This document shows, piece after piece, positions 16,978-24,924 of a stretch of DNA of 64,000 nt (position 1 is its first letter; every line of letters begins with the position of its first letter). Source of the DNA: Thermus tenuipuniceus. Lineage in GTDB: Bacteria; Deinococcota; Deinococci; Deinococcales; Thermaceae. The notes under the pieces were generated by a model. It was not told the DNA's origin, searched no databases, and saw nothing but the letters and a program-made list of their open reading frames with translations. Where the stretch lies: positions 23,733-87,732 of the forward strand of contig NZ_PRDA01000007.1 in assembly GCF_002964845.1 (NCBI RefSeq). The letters are read 5' to 3'. The position numbers and the translations under genes are program-made.

Positions 16978-18103
16978 GGGGCATCACCCCCCGTAAGGCC
17001 AGGCCCACGGGCACCGGGAACTCCGGTCCCATCTCCTTGATCTTTTCCAGGTCAAAGCGTCTGGGATCCACCTGGATGCCCTGCCAGGGGTCGGGGACAG
17101 TAAAGTTGACCCCCAGGGTATCGGTAAGCAGGGTGGACAGGCCTCTAAGCCGGCTTCCCCCGCCATAGAGGTACCCTACCTCCGGCTGTATGTCCCCCAG
17201 TTGTACCCGGAAAAACTCCAGGCTCCGGCGGATCTCCTGGGTGAGTTCCACCAGGACGGGCCGGATGGCATCGTAGATTTTGGCGGGGCTGTACCGTTCC
17301 CTCTCGGCGTCAAAGTCCAGAAGAAGCTCCTCGTCCTCGGTGGGGATGGTGGCGAGGCCATAGGTGCGCTTCACCTCCTCGGCGGTGAGGAAGTCCAGGC
17401 CAAAGCTTTTCCCGATAGCTTCAGTGAAGTCCTTGCCGGAGAGGGTGAGGATCCGCACCGCCAAGGGGCGGTTTCCCTTAAGGAGGACCAGGCTGGTGCT
17501 TTCCGCCCCGATCTCCACCGCCACGGAAACCCCCTCCGGGTCGCTGCTGAGCTGGGCTTCCAGGGGATAAAGCCCGGCAAAGGGTTTTACATCCAAAATG
17601 ATGGGGGTCAGGCCTGCTCCCCGCAGGGCTTCCAGCAAAGAGGCCACCGCTTCCTGCCGGGCTGCCCCCACCATCACCTCCACCTGTTCCCCCTCAGCTA
17701 CCTCGGCCAGGGGATCTAAGGGGGCGAAGTCCAGGACCACCTCGTCAATGGGAAAGGGGATGTACCGCTCCGCTTCCCAGCGAACCGCTTCCTCCATCTC
17801 CTTGAGGGGCATTTTGGGCACCTGAAGGGTGCGCAGGATCACGCTGGGGTTGGGCACGGCGGTCACCACGTAGCGCTTTTTGGTCCGGGCTTCGGCGAGA
17901 AGTTCCTTGAGTTCCTGAGCCAGGGCCTGGGGCTCGGCGATCACCCCTTCCACCAGTATCCCCGGGGGAGTGGGCCGGGTGGCCAAGGCCCTGAGGGCGG
18001 GAGGATTTCCGGAGAGTTCCACCAGCTTTAGATTGGCGGCACCAATCTCCAGGCCCAGTGCCTCCACCCGGGGTTGGAATAGCTTGCTCAAACCCGAAAG
18101 CAC
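16970..18103 (-). CDS. pilM: Type IV pilus actin-like ATPase PilM
   Basis: It is an actin-fold protein of the inner platform that binds PilN. The 377 residues contain LGLEIGAANLKLVEL (phosphate 1), AVEIGAESTSLVLL (phosphate 2) and YLYGGGSRLRGL (adenosine loop). It begins with GTG 18103, which has AGGAGG six bases upstream, and is first in the operon. Confidence 0.94.
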   Translation of the reverse strand: MLSGLSKLFQPRVEALGLEIGAANLKLVELSGNPPALRALATRPTPPGILVEGVIAEPQALAQELKELLAEARTKKRYVVTAVPNPSVILRTLQVPKMPLKEMEEAVRWEAERYIPFPIDEVVLDFAPLDPLAEVAEGEQVEVMVGAARQEAVASLLEALRGAGLTPIILDVKPFAGLYPLEAQLSSDPEGVSVAVEIGAESTSLVLLKGNRPLAVRILTLSGKDFTEAIGKSFGLDFLTAEEVKRTYGLATIPTEDEELLLDFDAERERYSPAKIYDAIRPVLVELTQEIRRSLEFFRVQLGDIQPEVGYLYGGGSRLRGLSTLLTDTLGVNFTVPDPWQGIQVDPRRFDLEKIKEMGPEFPVPVGLALRGVMPLD

Positions 18104-18124
18104 GTTGCCTCCTTAACACAGAAC

Positions 18125-18152
18125 AGTGTAGCCGCTATGAGCCATAAGTGAA
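18125..18152 (-). promoter_or_regulatory. Probable pilM promoter
   Basis: On the minus strand TTCACT (complement of 18147-18152), a 16-base spacer and TACACT (complement of 18125-18130). Transcription would start about 15 bases before the GTG. A second -10-like TATACT lies at 18162-18167. Confidence 0.4.
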
Positions 18153-18249
18153 CCTGCTTGCAGTATACACGGTTTTGCCCGGAATGGGGCAGGAGGGTTC
18201 GCCAGCATCCCTTGTTGTATTCTATTTGCCCCGGTCAGAAAACGCCTTA

Positions 18250-18279
18250 CGCCCCTCGAGGACCTCTCCTCGAGGGGCG
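18250..18279 (-). terminator. Terminator after homoisocitrate dehydrogenase
   Basis: A perfect 13-base inverted repeat with a four-base loop; each arm contains CCTCGAGG. On the minus strand it is followed by GTAAGGCGTTTTCTG. It lies just after the stop at 18294 and separates this gene from pilM. Confidence 0.8.
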
Positions 18280-18293
18280 CTCAGGCAAAAGCC

Positions 18294-19298
18294 TCAGAGG
18301 GCCTTAAGCGTTTCCAACACCGCCTTGGTGAAGGTTTCTGTGGTGGCGGTCCCGCCCAGGTCCGGGGTGTGGGGACCCCTTTCCAGCACCAGGTCCACGG
18401 CCTTTTCCACCTTCTTGGCCGCTTCCTTCTCCCCCAGGTACTCCAGCATCATGGCGGCGGACAGGATGGTGGCGGTTGGGTTGGCGATCCCCTTGCCGGC
18501 GATGTCGGGGGCGGAACCGTGCACGGGTTCAAAGACCGCCGTGGTGTCCCCAATGTTGGCGGAAGGCGCAAGGCCCAGGCCCCCCACCAGGCCAGCGGTG
18601 AGGTCGGAAAGGATATCCCCCAAAAGGTTGGTGGTGACGATCACGTCAAACTGTTCGGGGCGCATGACCAGCTGCATGGCGCAGTTGTCCACGATGATGT
18701 CTTGGACGTTCACCAGGGGGTAATCCTTAGCCGCTTCCCGCACCGTATCCAGGAAAAGCCCTTGGGTTACAGGGAGCACGTTGGCCTTGTGAGCGATGTG
18801 CAGGGTTTTTCGGGGGCGGCCTTCCGCGATCCTAAGGGCCACGCGTCCGATGCGCTCGCTGGCCTTTTTAGAGATCACCGCATCGGCGATGGCCACGTCC
18901 AGGTAACGCCGTTCCTGCTCCACATAAAGCCCCTCGGTGTTCTCCCGCACGATGACAAGGTCTACCCCGCTTCGGCTTCCCGGTACAGGGCGGCTTTTGG
19001 CGGGGCGCACGTTGGCGTAGAGGTCCAGCTTGCGCCTGAGGTAGCGGATGGCGCCGAAGAAGCCGGGTACCTTCCTCGTGGGGCTGGTGGCAGCCCCGAA
19101 GAGGGTGGCGTGGCAGGAAAGGATTTTCTCCACGGTTTCCTCGGGCACGGAAACCCCTCTTCGCTCAAAGGTTTCCCAACCTGCTTCTGCCTCCACGAAC
19201 TCCAAGGGAAGACCGGTGGCCTCTAGAACTTTCCTTGCCGCCGGGATTACCTCGTGGCCGATGCCGTCGCCCTCAATCAAGCAGATGCGATACGCCAT
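18294..19298 (-). CDS. hicdh: Homoisocitrate dehydrogenase
   Basis: It oxidatively decarboxylates homoisocitrate to 2-oxoadipate in the alpha-aminoadipate route to lysine that Thermus uses. The 334 residues match the T. thermophilus enzyme closely in memory: [39 protein letters not shown] with the Arg that fixes substrate choice, [13 protein letters not shown], and the NAD site [19 protein letters not shown] lies six bases before the ATG. Isopropylmalate dehydrogenase is the nearest alternative, but the YLRR loop favours homoisocitrate. Confidence 0.93.
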   Translation of the reverse strand: MAYRICLIEGDGIGHEVIPAARKVLEATGLPLEFVEAEAGWETFERRGVSVPEETVEKILSCHATLFGAATSPTRKVPGFFGAIRYLRRKLDLYANVRPAKSRPVPGSRSGVDLVIVRENTEGLYVEQERRYLDVAIADAVISKKASERIGRVALRIAEGRPRKTLHIAHKANVLPVTQGLFLDTVREAAKDYPLVNVQDIIVDNCAMQLVMRPEQFDVIVTTNLLGDILSDLTAGLVGGLGLAPSANIGDTTAVFEPVHGSAPDIAGKGIANPTATILSAAMMLEYLGEKEAAKKVEKAVDLVLERGPHTPDLGGTATTETFTKAVLETLKAL

Positions 19299-19370
19299 GT
19301 TGCCTCCGGACTTAGGGGTAAGCCCCCTCCTTGGGAATATACACTACACTGAGCCATGAAGAGGCTGGGC

Positions 19371-20000
19371 TCAGGTGCGGAGGGTAAGGAGAAGCCAAAC
19401 CAGCAGGAGAAAAGCCAGTACCCTCAGGGCTGCCTGACGCCTGGAAGGCCGTCTTCCCCCAGCCCTTAGGGCTCCTTCCACCACCACTCCAACGATGCCC
19501 CCCAGGATGAAGAGATCCCCCAGGCTCGCCGTCTTGCGCAGGGGAGGAAGGGGGATGACATCCCCCAGGAAGGGGAGGCGGGTGGATTCATCCAAAAGGC
19601 TATGCACGGCGTCGGCCTTGGTCTTTAGAAGCTCCTCCCAGCCCTCTATGCCTGCCTTTTGCAGTGCGTCCAGGCTTACTGGCATATGGCCCCCATTGGC
19701 GAAGATGACCAGGGTGTTCAGGAAAAGGCCCAAGAGCACCAGGTAGAGGCTTTTCAGGTGCCGGTTCCGGTAAAGCCCGTACCCTACCAGGAGAAGGACC
19801 AGGGCCTTGGCCAAAGGCCCGGCCCACTCGGGCCGGAAGAGGCCCCGGTAGGTGCCATAGGCCAAGCTCCCCTCTGCCAAGGCGGCCAGGAGGAAGGCCC
19901 AAGGCACCCTCAGCTCTATTCCCCCGAGGTCCTTGGGTCTTGCTCCGAGGGCGAGGGCGAGTCCGAGACCGAATAGGGCTGCGGCAAGGTAGAGCGTAAT
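19371..20000 (-). CDS. DUF5317-type membrane protein
   Basis: This polytopic protein of unknown function has about six hydrophobic segments, the conserved LVIFANGGHMPVS in the middle and a C-terminal LGDLFILGGIVGVVVEG. The start is difficult. In-frame TTG 20063 and GTG 20045 would add an unfamiliar proline-rich extension lying inside the HD-GYP gene. A strong AAGGAGGG instead sits eight bases before ATT at 19998-20000, and translation from there begins exactly at the first helix (ITLYLAAALFGLGL), as in the family. I use the ATT, with reserve. The 5' end overlaps the HD-GYP frame by 85 bases. Confidence 0.75.
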   Translation of the reverse strand: MTLYLAAALFGLGLALALGARPKDLGGIELRVPWAFLLAALAEGSLAYGTYRGLFRPEWAGPLAKALVLLLVGYGLYRNRHLKSLYLVLLGLFLNTLVIFANGGHMPVSLDALQKAGIEGWEELLKTKADAVHSLLDESTRLPFLGDVIPLPPLRKTASLGDLFILGGIVGVVVEGALRAGGRRPSRRQAALRVLAFLLLVWLLLTLRT

Positions 20001-21331
20001 ACCGATCCCTCCTTCGCTTCCAGGTAGGCTTGGCGGTCGCGCCACAGGGGGTTCTGGTGCCAAAGCTCTGTGAAGAGCTCCACCAGTCGAGGGTCGAACT
20101 GGATGCCGGAGAGGTCCTGAACCTCCTGAAGGGCTTCCTCCGAGGATTTGGCCTTACGGTAAGGACGGCCTGCGGTCATGGCCTCGTAGGCGTCGGCCAG
20201 GCCCACGATGCGGGCCTCCTCCGGGATCTCGTGCCCCGCGAGGCGCTTGGGGTAGCCGCGGCCGTCCCAGCGCTCGTGGTGGTAGAGGATCACGTTGTAG
20301 ACCACGGGGCCAAAGGCTACCTTCTCTGCGGGTTTTAGGAGTTCAACCCCCTTGGTGGTGTGGCTTTGGACGATCTGATACTCCCTTGGCGTAAGCTTAT
20401 CCGGTTTGAGGAGAAGGGCTTCTGGGATGCCGATCTTGCCGATGTCGTGCAGGCGGGCCGCTCGGTAAATCTCCATGGCCTTGGCCTCGTCCTTGTAGTA
20501 GGCCCGGGCCAGGTCGGCGGCGATGTCCGCCACGCGCTCGGAGTGCATGCGGGTTTCCGGCTCCTTGGCCTCGAGGGCGTGCATCAGCACCTCCAAGGTG
20601 GCGTCAAAGGCCTGCTCCAGGCGCACCTTCTCGTCCCAGTAGAAGCGGCTGTAGTAGAGGGGGATCAGGAAGAGGAGGACCGTCCAGCCCCCCCAGCCGC
20701 CCAGGAGGGGCATCGCGTAGGCCCGGGCCAGGAGGAGGGCCAGGGGGGAGAGGAGGAAGTAGCTGGCAGCGAGCCAACCAAAGTTCTTTTTCCAGACTTC
20801 ACGCAGGGGGGTACCGCTGGCGAGGTGGATGATGAGGGTGACCAGGCCCGTGTTGACGAAAAAAAGAGCCACCGCCGCTAGGCCTATGCCCGCCCCAGCG
20901 CTTAGGTCTAGGCTGCCCAGGTGGAGGGGGTTGCTCTGGAAGAACCCCCAGACCAGGGCGGCGGCCAGGGCAGCCAGGGCGTCCTGGGAGCGGTTGAAGA
21001 GCTGCTTGTACCAAGCTTTATCGCCGGGTTGGAAGAGAAACACCCAGAGGGGGGCAAGCCAGGGAGGGGCCAGGACCACCAGGGCCAGGGCGAAGAGGAA
21101 GAGGTGGCTCATGCTGGCGTTGAGGGGGAGACGAATTCGTACCCCCACGCTCCAGAAGACCAAGGCCGCCCAGAAGAGGAGGTCGAACCAGTTTAGCCCA
21201 GGGGGGGGAAGGCGGAACCCGTGCCGGGCGATGAGGTAGCCTTCCAGGAGCAAAAAGGCCGCGAAGGTGGCGAGGGTGAAGACCAAAACCCGAGGCGGGG
21301 GGAGTTCCAGGCGGCGAAGCTTTCGGAGCAT
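19916..21331 (-). CDS. Membrane HD-GYP cyclic-di-GMP phosphodiesterase
   Basis: The first 235 or so residues form about seven membrane helices, a MASE-like sensor. The C-terminal half is an HD-GYP domain: ETRMHSERVADIA, the HD in LHDIGKIGIPEALLLKPDKL, HHERWDGRGYPKRLAG with GYP, and DAYEAMTAGRPYR. It should hydrolyse cyclic-di-GMP or a related dinucleotide in response to a membrane signal. The 471-residue length is usual. It may be co-transcribed with the DUF5317 protein. Confidence 0.9.
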   Translation of the reverse strand: MLRKLRRLELPPPRVLVFTLATFAAFLLLEGYLIARHGFRLPPPGLNWFDLLFWAALVFWSVGVRIRLPLNASMSHLFLFALALVVLAPPWLAPLWVFLFQPGDKAWYKQLFNRSQDALAALAAALVWGFFQSNPLHLGSLDLSAGAGIGLAAVALFFVNTGLVTLIIHLASGTPLREVWKKNFGWLAASYFLLSPLALLLARAYAMPLLGGWGGWTVLLFLIPLYYSRFYWDEKVRLEQAFDATLEVLMHALEAKEPETRMHSERVADIAADLARAYYKDEAKAMEIYRAARLHDIGKIGIPEALLLKPDKLTPREYQIVQSHTTKGVELLKPAEKVAFGPVVYNVILYHHERWDGRGYPKRLAGHEIPEEARIVGLADAYEAMTAGRPYRKAKSSEEALQEVQDLSGIQFDPRLVELFTELWHQNPLWRDRQAYLEAKEGSVLRSTLPQPYSVSDSPSPSEQDPRTSGE

Positions 21332-21377
21332 CCTGGCCTAAAGGATAGCATAAGGCCCCCTTGGGGGGGCAAAAGGA

Positions 21378-21404
21378 AAAAACGGCCAACCCGTGGCCGT
21401 TTTT
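21378..21404 (-). terminator. Terminator of the 29-residue peptide gene
   Basis: A perfect 11-base inverted repeat, AAAAACGGCCA (21378-21388) and TGGCCGTTTTT (21394-21404), with a five-base loop. The T runs on both strands make it a good intrinsic terminator in either direction. It starts at the peptide's stop codon. Confidence 0.85.
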
Positions 21405-21492
21405 ACTCCCAGTGCGCGGTTGCTCCAGCCGCCAGTCCCAAAGCTACCAGAGAGCCGAGGAGAACCAAAACGCGGGCGATCAGCTTCCTCAT
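21403..21492 (-). CDS. 29-residue single-helix peptide
   Basis: The frame from ATG 21490-21492 encodes MRKLIARVLVLLGSLVALGL followed by AAGATAHWE and a TAA at 21403-21405. AGGAGG lies seven bases upstream of this ATG; an in-frame ATG two codons earlier is too close to that site. A good promoter (21549-21577) and terminator flank it, so it is a complete one-gene transcript. The positive N-terminus, 18-residue hydrophobic core and short tail suit a membrane peptide or a signal-like peptide. No family is recognised. Confidence 0.65.
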   Translation of the reverse strand: MRKLIARVLVLLGSLVALGLAAGATAHWE

Positions 21493-21548
21493 CTTCATCC
21501 CTCCTTTTCCTCCGCTTCCGGGGGTTCGGCCCCGTTTGCTTGTCTTTC

Positions 21549-21577
21549 ACTTTAGGGGGGTCTGTCAATACCGTCAA
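21549..21577 (-). promoter_or_regulatory. Promoter of the 29-residue peptide gene
   Basis: Minus strand: TTGACG (complement of 21572-21577), a 17-base spacer, TAAAGT (complement of 21549-21554). Transcription would start near 21541, about 50 bases before the ATG. Confidence 0.75.
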
Positions 21578-21651
21578 GAGGGGAAAATAGGTATCAGAAC
21601 GGTGAAAATTGCCTTTACCCTGACAATTTTTGGGAGTAGGTCAGATTTACA

Positions 21652-21779
21652 CTACCCAGCCTAGCACATCCCTGGGCAGCTGGGTAGTACCCTGTTGAAT
21701 GAGGGGGAACCTTCCGGGTTTGGGGGAAATGGCAACCCTAAAAAAACAGGGCGACTGCGGGGCCTAAGCCCTCACAGTC
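21652..21779. other. Three consecutive stem-loops in a gene-free stretch
   Basis: In the roughly 400-base gap between the peptide promoter and the tRNA terminator, three inverted repeats follow one another. CTACCCAGC (21652-21660) pairs with 21679-21687. CCCTGTT (21690-21696) pairs with 21745-21751 and encloses GGGTT/AACCC (21716-21720 and 21734-21738). GACTG (21753-21757) pairs with 21775-21779 and encloses GGGC/GCCC. On the minus strand the last stem is followed within six bases by seven T residues. This could be a structured RNA, a terminator or IS debris; no known RNA family was recognised. Confidence 0.35.
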
Positions 21780-21866
21780 CACCCAATGCACCTGCTTGAG
21801 CACACCCCAGAATTCCACCGGCAATACCTTTGGAATAAATGCCTTCAGCGCCGAAAATGCTTTATC
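21738..21866 (-). pseudogene. Protein-coding fragment, possibly transposase N-terminus
   Basis: One minus-strand frame reads DKAFSALKAFIPKVLPVEFW and goes on through GVLKQVHWVDCEGLGPAVALFF to a TAG directly after a T7 run. It is 42 codons long, has no start codon (a TAG precedes GAT), and reads like real protein with lower-GC codons. It may be the N-terminus of a lost transposase. The rest is not recognisable downstream. The surrounding 21870-21960 holds nothing else I can name. Confidence 0.35.
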
Positions 21867-21962
21867 CTAAATACCCACCCGGAATCCAAATCCTTTGCTT
21901 CAGGTTCCCACCCCCTTCAAGGGTAGTCTAGCAAAGGTGGTGACCCGGGATGGGGTAAAGAA

Positions 21963-21988
21963 AAACTGCCCCTAAGGGAGGGCAGTTT
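21963..21988 (-). terminator. Terminator of the tRNA transcript
   Basis: AAACTGCCC (21963-21971) pairs with GGGCAGTTT (21980-21988). On the minus strand a run of five T residues ends the stem. It follows tRNA-Phe by ten bases. Confidence 0.8.
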
Positions 21989-21998
21989 GGTTTTCCCC

Positions 21999-22074
21999 TG
22001 GTGCCGAGGGGCGGAATCGAACCGCCGACACTGCGATTTTCAGTCGCATGCTCTACCAACTGAGCTACCTCGGC
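21999..22074 (-). tRNA. tRNA-Phe (GAA)
   Basis: The minus strand folds as a complete cloverleaf: acceptor GCCGAGG/CCTCGGC, D arm GCTC/GAGC, anticodon stem TGCGA/TCGCA with loop CTGAAAA, hence anticodon GAA, and T arm GGCGG-TTCGATT-CCGCC. The discriminator is A and the CCA end is encoded. It is 76 bases long and is separated by one base from tRNA-Asp. Confidence 0.97.
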
Positions 22075-22075
22075 C

Positions 22076-22152
22076 TGGCGGCCCCGACGGGACTCGAACC
22101 CGCGATCTCCCACGTGACAGGCGGGTGTGTTAACCGACTACACCACGGGGCC
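22076..22152 (-). tRNA. tRNA-Asp (GTC)
   Basis: The minus strand gives acceptor GGCCCCG/CGGGGCC, anticodon loop CTGTCAC (anticodon GTC) and T arm GCGGG-TTCGAGT-CCCGT. The discriminator is G, and CCA is encoded. It is 77 bases long and is the first gene of a two-tRNA transcript with tRNA-Phe. Confidence 0.97.
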
Positions 22153-22195
22153 TTAGGTTGTTGCCGGGTCGGGGGCGTCCGACCGGGCACTTAGG

Positions 22196-22224
22196 ATGAT
22201 AGCCGGGGGAAAGGGCGGTGTCAA
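22196..22224 (-). promoter_or_regulatory. Strong promoter of the tRNA pair
   Basis: Minus strand: perfect TTGACA (complement of 22219-22224), a 17-base spacer and TATCAT (complement of 22196-22201). Transcription would begin near 22189, about 37 bases upstream of tRNA-Asp. The -35 overlaps the GTG start of the gene on the other strand. Confidence 0.85.
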
Positions 22225-22583
22225 GCTTAAGCTGGAGCGAGGTCTTCGCTTACCACCGGACCCGGAAGGGGATTGGGAGGCGTAGCCTCCTGGTGGACCG
22301 GGGGGAGTCGGGGTACCGGAATGGGTTCTTGCCCGATGGCCGCATCCTCTACCAGGGCGAGGGTAAGCGGGGAAACCAGGAGCCCATTGGGGGAAACCTG
22401 CGGCTTCTTCTGGCCCAACGGGAGGGAACCCCCTTAAGGGTCTTCCTCCGGGAACGGCCTGGTCTTTGGCGGGACCTAGGGTGCTACCGGGTGGAAGGGC
22501 ACCGGTACGTGCTTTTGCCGGAGGAGGGGCGGTGGGTGTACTGGTTTACCCTAACCCCTTGTGGATGCGAAGCAGGCCTTTAA
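22218..22583 (+). CDS. Small protein resembling the SRA-like domain of McrA-type nucleases
   Basis: The 121-residue protein contains GYRNGFLPDGRILYQGEGKR, then GGNLRLLL, LRVFLRERPGLWRDLGCY and a final WVYWFTL. That pattern, a YxGEG turn followed by an LG-x-Y strand, resembles the SRA-like domain found before HNH nucleases in some modification-dependent restriction enzymes. No nuclease domain is fused or adjacent. The GTG start at 22218 sits on the tRNA promoter and is weakly supported. The 3' end overlaps coaX by 38 bases. Function is unproven. Confidence 0.55.
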   Translation: MSSLSWSEVFAYHRTRKGIGRRSLLVDRGESGYRNGFLPDGRILYQGEGKRGNQEPIGGNLRLLLAQREGTPLRVFLRERPGLWRDLGCYRVEGHRYVLLPEEGRWVYWFTLTPCGCEAGL

Positions 22584-23304
22584 GGGTTAGATCCTCGTCC
22601 ACCACGTCAAAGGAGGGGCAGAGATCCCGTAGGGTTTCCGCAAAGCCCCCAGTGGCGATCACCAGGGCCTCCCCGGCTTCTTCCTTGAAGCGGCGCACCA
22701 TGCCCTCCACCAAGGCGGCATAGCCCAGGACCAGGCCCGAGCGCAGGGCGTCCAGGGTGTTTTTACCCACCACCTGAGGGGGAGGGACCAGGTCTATGCG
22801 GGGAAGCTTGGCGGTCCGGGCGGCCAAGGCGTCGGCGGCGGTCTGGGGGCCGATGGTGATGGCCCCGCCCAGGTAGCGGTTAGGGGCCTCCACCAGATCA
22901 AAGGTGGTGGCGGTGCCGAAGTCCACCACGATGTAGCGGCCCGTGGGGCTTGGGTAGCCCAAAGCGCCCACGGCGTTTACCAGGCGGTCGGTGCCGGCTT
23001 CCTTAGGGTTATCTATGCACACCTCCAGCCCCGTGGCCCCGGCATCCACCACCTGGGCCTTGATGCCGAAAAGCTTTTCTATGGCCTCCTTCATCTCCCT
23101 TTCCACCGGGGGCACCACGCTGGAAAGGAGGGCGGCCTTGGGGGGAGGAAGGTTTTCTAGGGCGAAGAGGTTTCTTAGCATCACCCGGTACTCGCTTTCC
23201 ATGCGCATCCGGTCGGTGTGGATGCGAAAGTGGGCGATGAGGTCCTCCCCGGAGAAGGCCCCCAGGACCGTGGAGGTGTTGCCGATGTCGATGGCCAGGA
23301 GCAT
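22546..23304 (-). CDS. coaX: Type III pantothenate kinase
   Basis: It catalyses the first step of CoA synthesis and needs a monovalent cation. The 252 residues belong to the acetate-kinase/Hsp70 fold: MLLAIDIGNTSTVLGAF (phosphate 1), NPKEAGTDRLVNAVGA, YIVVDFGTATTFDLV and ATGGFAETL. It starts five bases after the osmC stop, so the two form one operon. Confidence 0.95.
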   Translation of the reverse strand: MLLAIDIGNTSTVLGAFSGEDLIAHFRIHTDRMRMESEYRVMLRNLFALENLPPPKAALLSSVVPPVEREMKEAIEKLFGIKAQVVDAGATGLEVCIDNPKEAGTDRLVNAVGALGYPSPTGRYIVVDFGTATTFDLVEAPNRYLGGAITIGPQTAADALAARTAKLPRIDLVPPPQVVGKNTLDALRSGLVLGYAALVEGMVRRFKEEAGEALVIATGGFAETLRDLCPSFDVVDEDLTLKGLLRIHKGLG

Positions 23305-23309
23305 GGCGC

Positions 23310-23729
23310 TTAGCCTTGGTCCTCTTCCCAGGGTTCCAGCACCACCTTCACGGCGATCTCGGCGTTGAGGTTGGCGGAAACGGAGCAGTACTTGGTGTGG
23401 GACAGGTGGGCGGCGCGCTCGAGGGCCTCCAGCGTCACCCCAGGTCCCGAGGCGATGTGGGTGATGGTGATGTGGGTGTAGCGCTTGGGATGGGTTTCCG
23501 CCCGGACACCCTCCACCTCCACCCGGTAGCGGGCCAGGGGCTGCTTTTTCTTCTTCATGATGTCCACCACGTCATAGGCGGTGCAGGCTCCCAGGGCTAT
23601 GAGGAGGAGCTCCATGGGACGGGGGCCGGTGGCGGGCTGATCCCCGTCGATCATCACCTTATCGCCCTGCTCGTTGATTCCCAGGAAGCGGTGGCCTACC
23701 AGATGATGGATTACGACCCTCTTCGTCAT
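23310..23729 (-). CDS. osmC: OsmC family peroxiredoxin-like protein
   Basis: The 139 residues carry the two OsmC/Ohr cysteines in LLIALGACTAYDVVDIM and HTKYCSVSANLN. Members reduce organic hydroperoxides. Whether this one is OsmC or a related YhfA-type protein is unclear. TAAAAT (complement of 23737-23742) ends seven bases before the ATG, so the message may be leaderless. It is divergent from the amidase gene. Confidence 0.88.
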   Translation of the reverse strand: MTKRVVIHHLVGHRFLGINEQGDKVMIDGDQPATGPRPMELLLIALGACTAYDVVDIMKKKKQPLARYRVEVEGVRAETHPKRYTHITITHIASGPGVTLEALERAAHLSHTKYCSVSANLNAEIAVKVVLEPWEEDQG

Positions 23730-23777
23730 GAGCCGGATTTTATCAAGCTTTAACCTTTCCCGCTAGAATGAGCGTAG

Positions 23778-24884
23778 ATGCGGGTATGCCTCCTGGTTTG
23801 TATCTGGCTATGGAGCCTGGCTTGGGCCTTTCCCCGCATTGGGGTGCACCAGGGCTTTACCCGGCTGGTCTTTGATCTCCCCTCCAAAGAGGTCCAGCAC
23901 TCCCTTTCCCAGGAGAATGGCCTTCTGGTCTTGATCCTGAGGGGGGTAAAGGCAGCTTCCCTGGATCAGGTGGTGAACTCTTCCGAGGTGGCCTCCGTCC
24001 AAACCCTACCTGAGGAAGGGCAGGTGCGGGTGGTGGTGCGCCTAAAGGGAGCAGTGGAGGCCACGGTGCGCCGCTATTCCGACCCGGAGCGGCTTGTGGT
24101 GGACCTAAGCCTGAAAAAGGAGGCCTCCACCCCGGCCAAGCCGGCCCAGGTAAACTTGGACCCACCCCGCAACCGGCCGCCCAGGCCGCCCAAGCCCGTG
24201 GTCCTCCTGGACCCGGGGCACGGGGGGGTAGACCCGGGGATGGTGGGGTATGTGGTGGAAAAGGAGGTGGTCCTGGACGTGGCCCTGCGCCTTAGGCGCC
24301 TTCTGGAGAAGGAGGGTATTGAGGTCCGCCTCACCCGGGATCGGGATGCCCACCTTTCCCCCGATAAGCGGGAAGACCTTTCCCGAAGGGCAGCTTTAGC
24401 GGATAGCTCCCAGGTGAACCTCTTCATCTCCGTCCACGTGAACGCCTCTCCCACCCGTACGGCGCGGGGGGTGGAGGTCTTTTACTTTGGCCGGGCCCAG
24501 GACCCGAGGGTGTTGGCCCAGGTGATCCGGGAGAACGGGGGGGGAGAGCTGGGCAAGCGCCTCACCCAGGAGGCCCAGAGCGTGGCGGAACGAATCCTCT
24601 CGGACATCGTGGCCCAGGCCAACCAGCGCTACAGCCAGCGCCTGGCGGAAACCTTGGGAAGGAAGCTTTCCCAGACCACGGGAAGCCCCTTCCGTGGGAC
24701 CTTCCCCGGTGATTTCTTCGTGCTTCGCTACGCCAAGGTGCCTGCGGTGTTGGTGGAGATCGGCTTCGGGGACCATCCGGTGGAGGGAAGGCAGCTTGCC
24801 GACGCCGCCTACCGGGAGAAGGTGGCCCAGGGGCTTCTTGCGGGCATCCTCACCTTCCTGGCCAACGGAGCCTATGCCAGGTGA
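23778..24884 (+). CDS. N-acetylmuramoyl-L-alanine amidase (AMIN + Amidase_3)
   Basis: It is a zinc amidase that cleaves peptides from peptidoglycan strands. Residues 1-17 are a signal peptide (CLLVCIWLWSLAWA). An AMIN domain (about 20-110) targets the envelope, a proline-rich linker follows (115-135), and the catalytic domain has VLLDPGHGGVDPG (zinc His), LFISVHVNAS (zinc His) and VLVEIGFGDHP (Glu). TAGAAT at 23764-23769 ends eight bases before the ATG. The domain order is that of AmiC-type septal amidases. Confidence 0.93.
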   Translation: MRVCLLVCIWLWSLAWAFPRIGVHQGFTRLVFDLPSKEVQHSLSQENGLLVLILRGVKAASLDQVVNSSEVASVQTLPEEGQVRVVVRLKGAVEATVRRYSDPERLVVDLSLKKEASTPAKPAQVNLDPPRNRPPRPPKPVVLLDPGHGGVDPGMVGYVVEKEVVLDVALRLRRLLEKEGIEVRLTRDRDAHLSPDKREDLSRRAALADSSQVNLFISVHVNASPTRTARGVEVFYFGRAQDPRVLAQVIRENGGGELGKRLTQEAQSVAERILSDIVAQANQRYSQRLAETLGRKLSQTTGSPFRGTFPGDFFVLRYAKVPAVLVEIGFGDHPVEGRQLADAAYREKVAQGLLAGILTFLANGAYAR

Positions 24885-24924
24885 GGGCGGGCCGAGCCGA
24901 GGGATCAGGGGCAGGGCTGGACTT

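Noticed and set aside
21652..21779. Known housekeeping RNA (SRP RNA, 6S RNA, RNase P RNA or tmRNA)
   Set aside because: Stem-loops are present, but none of the conserved sequence cores of these RNAs was found.
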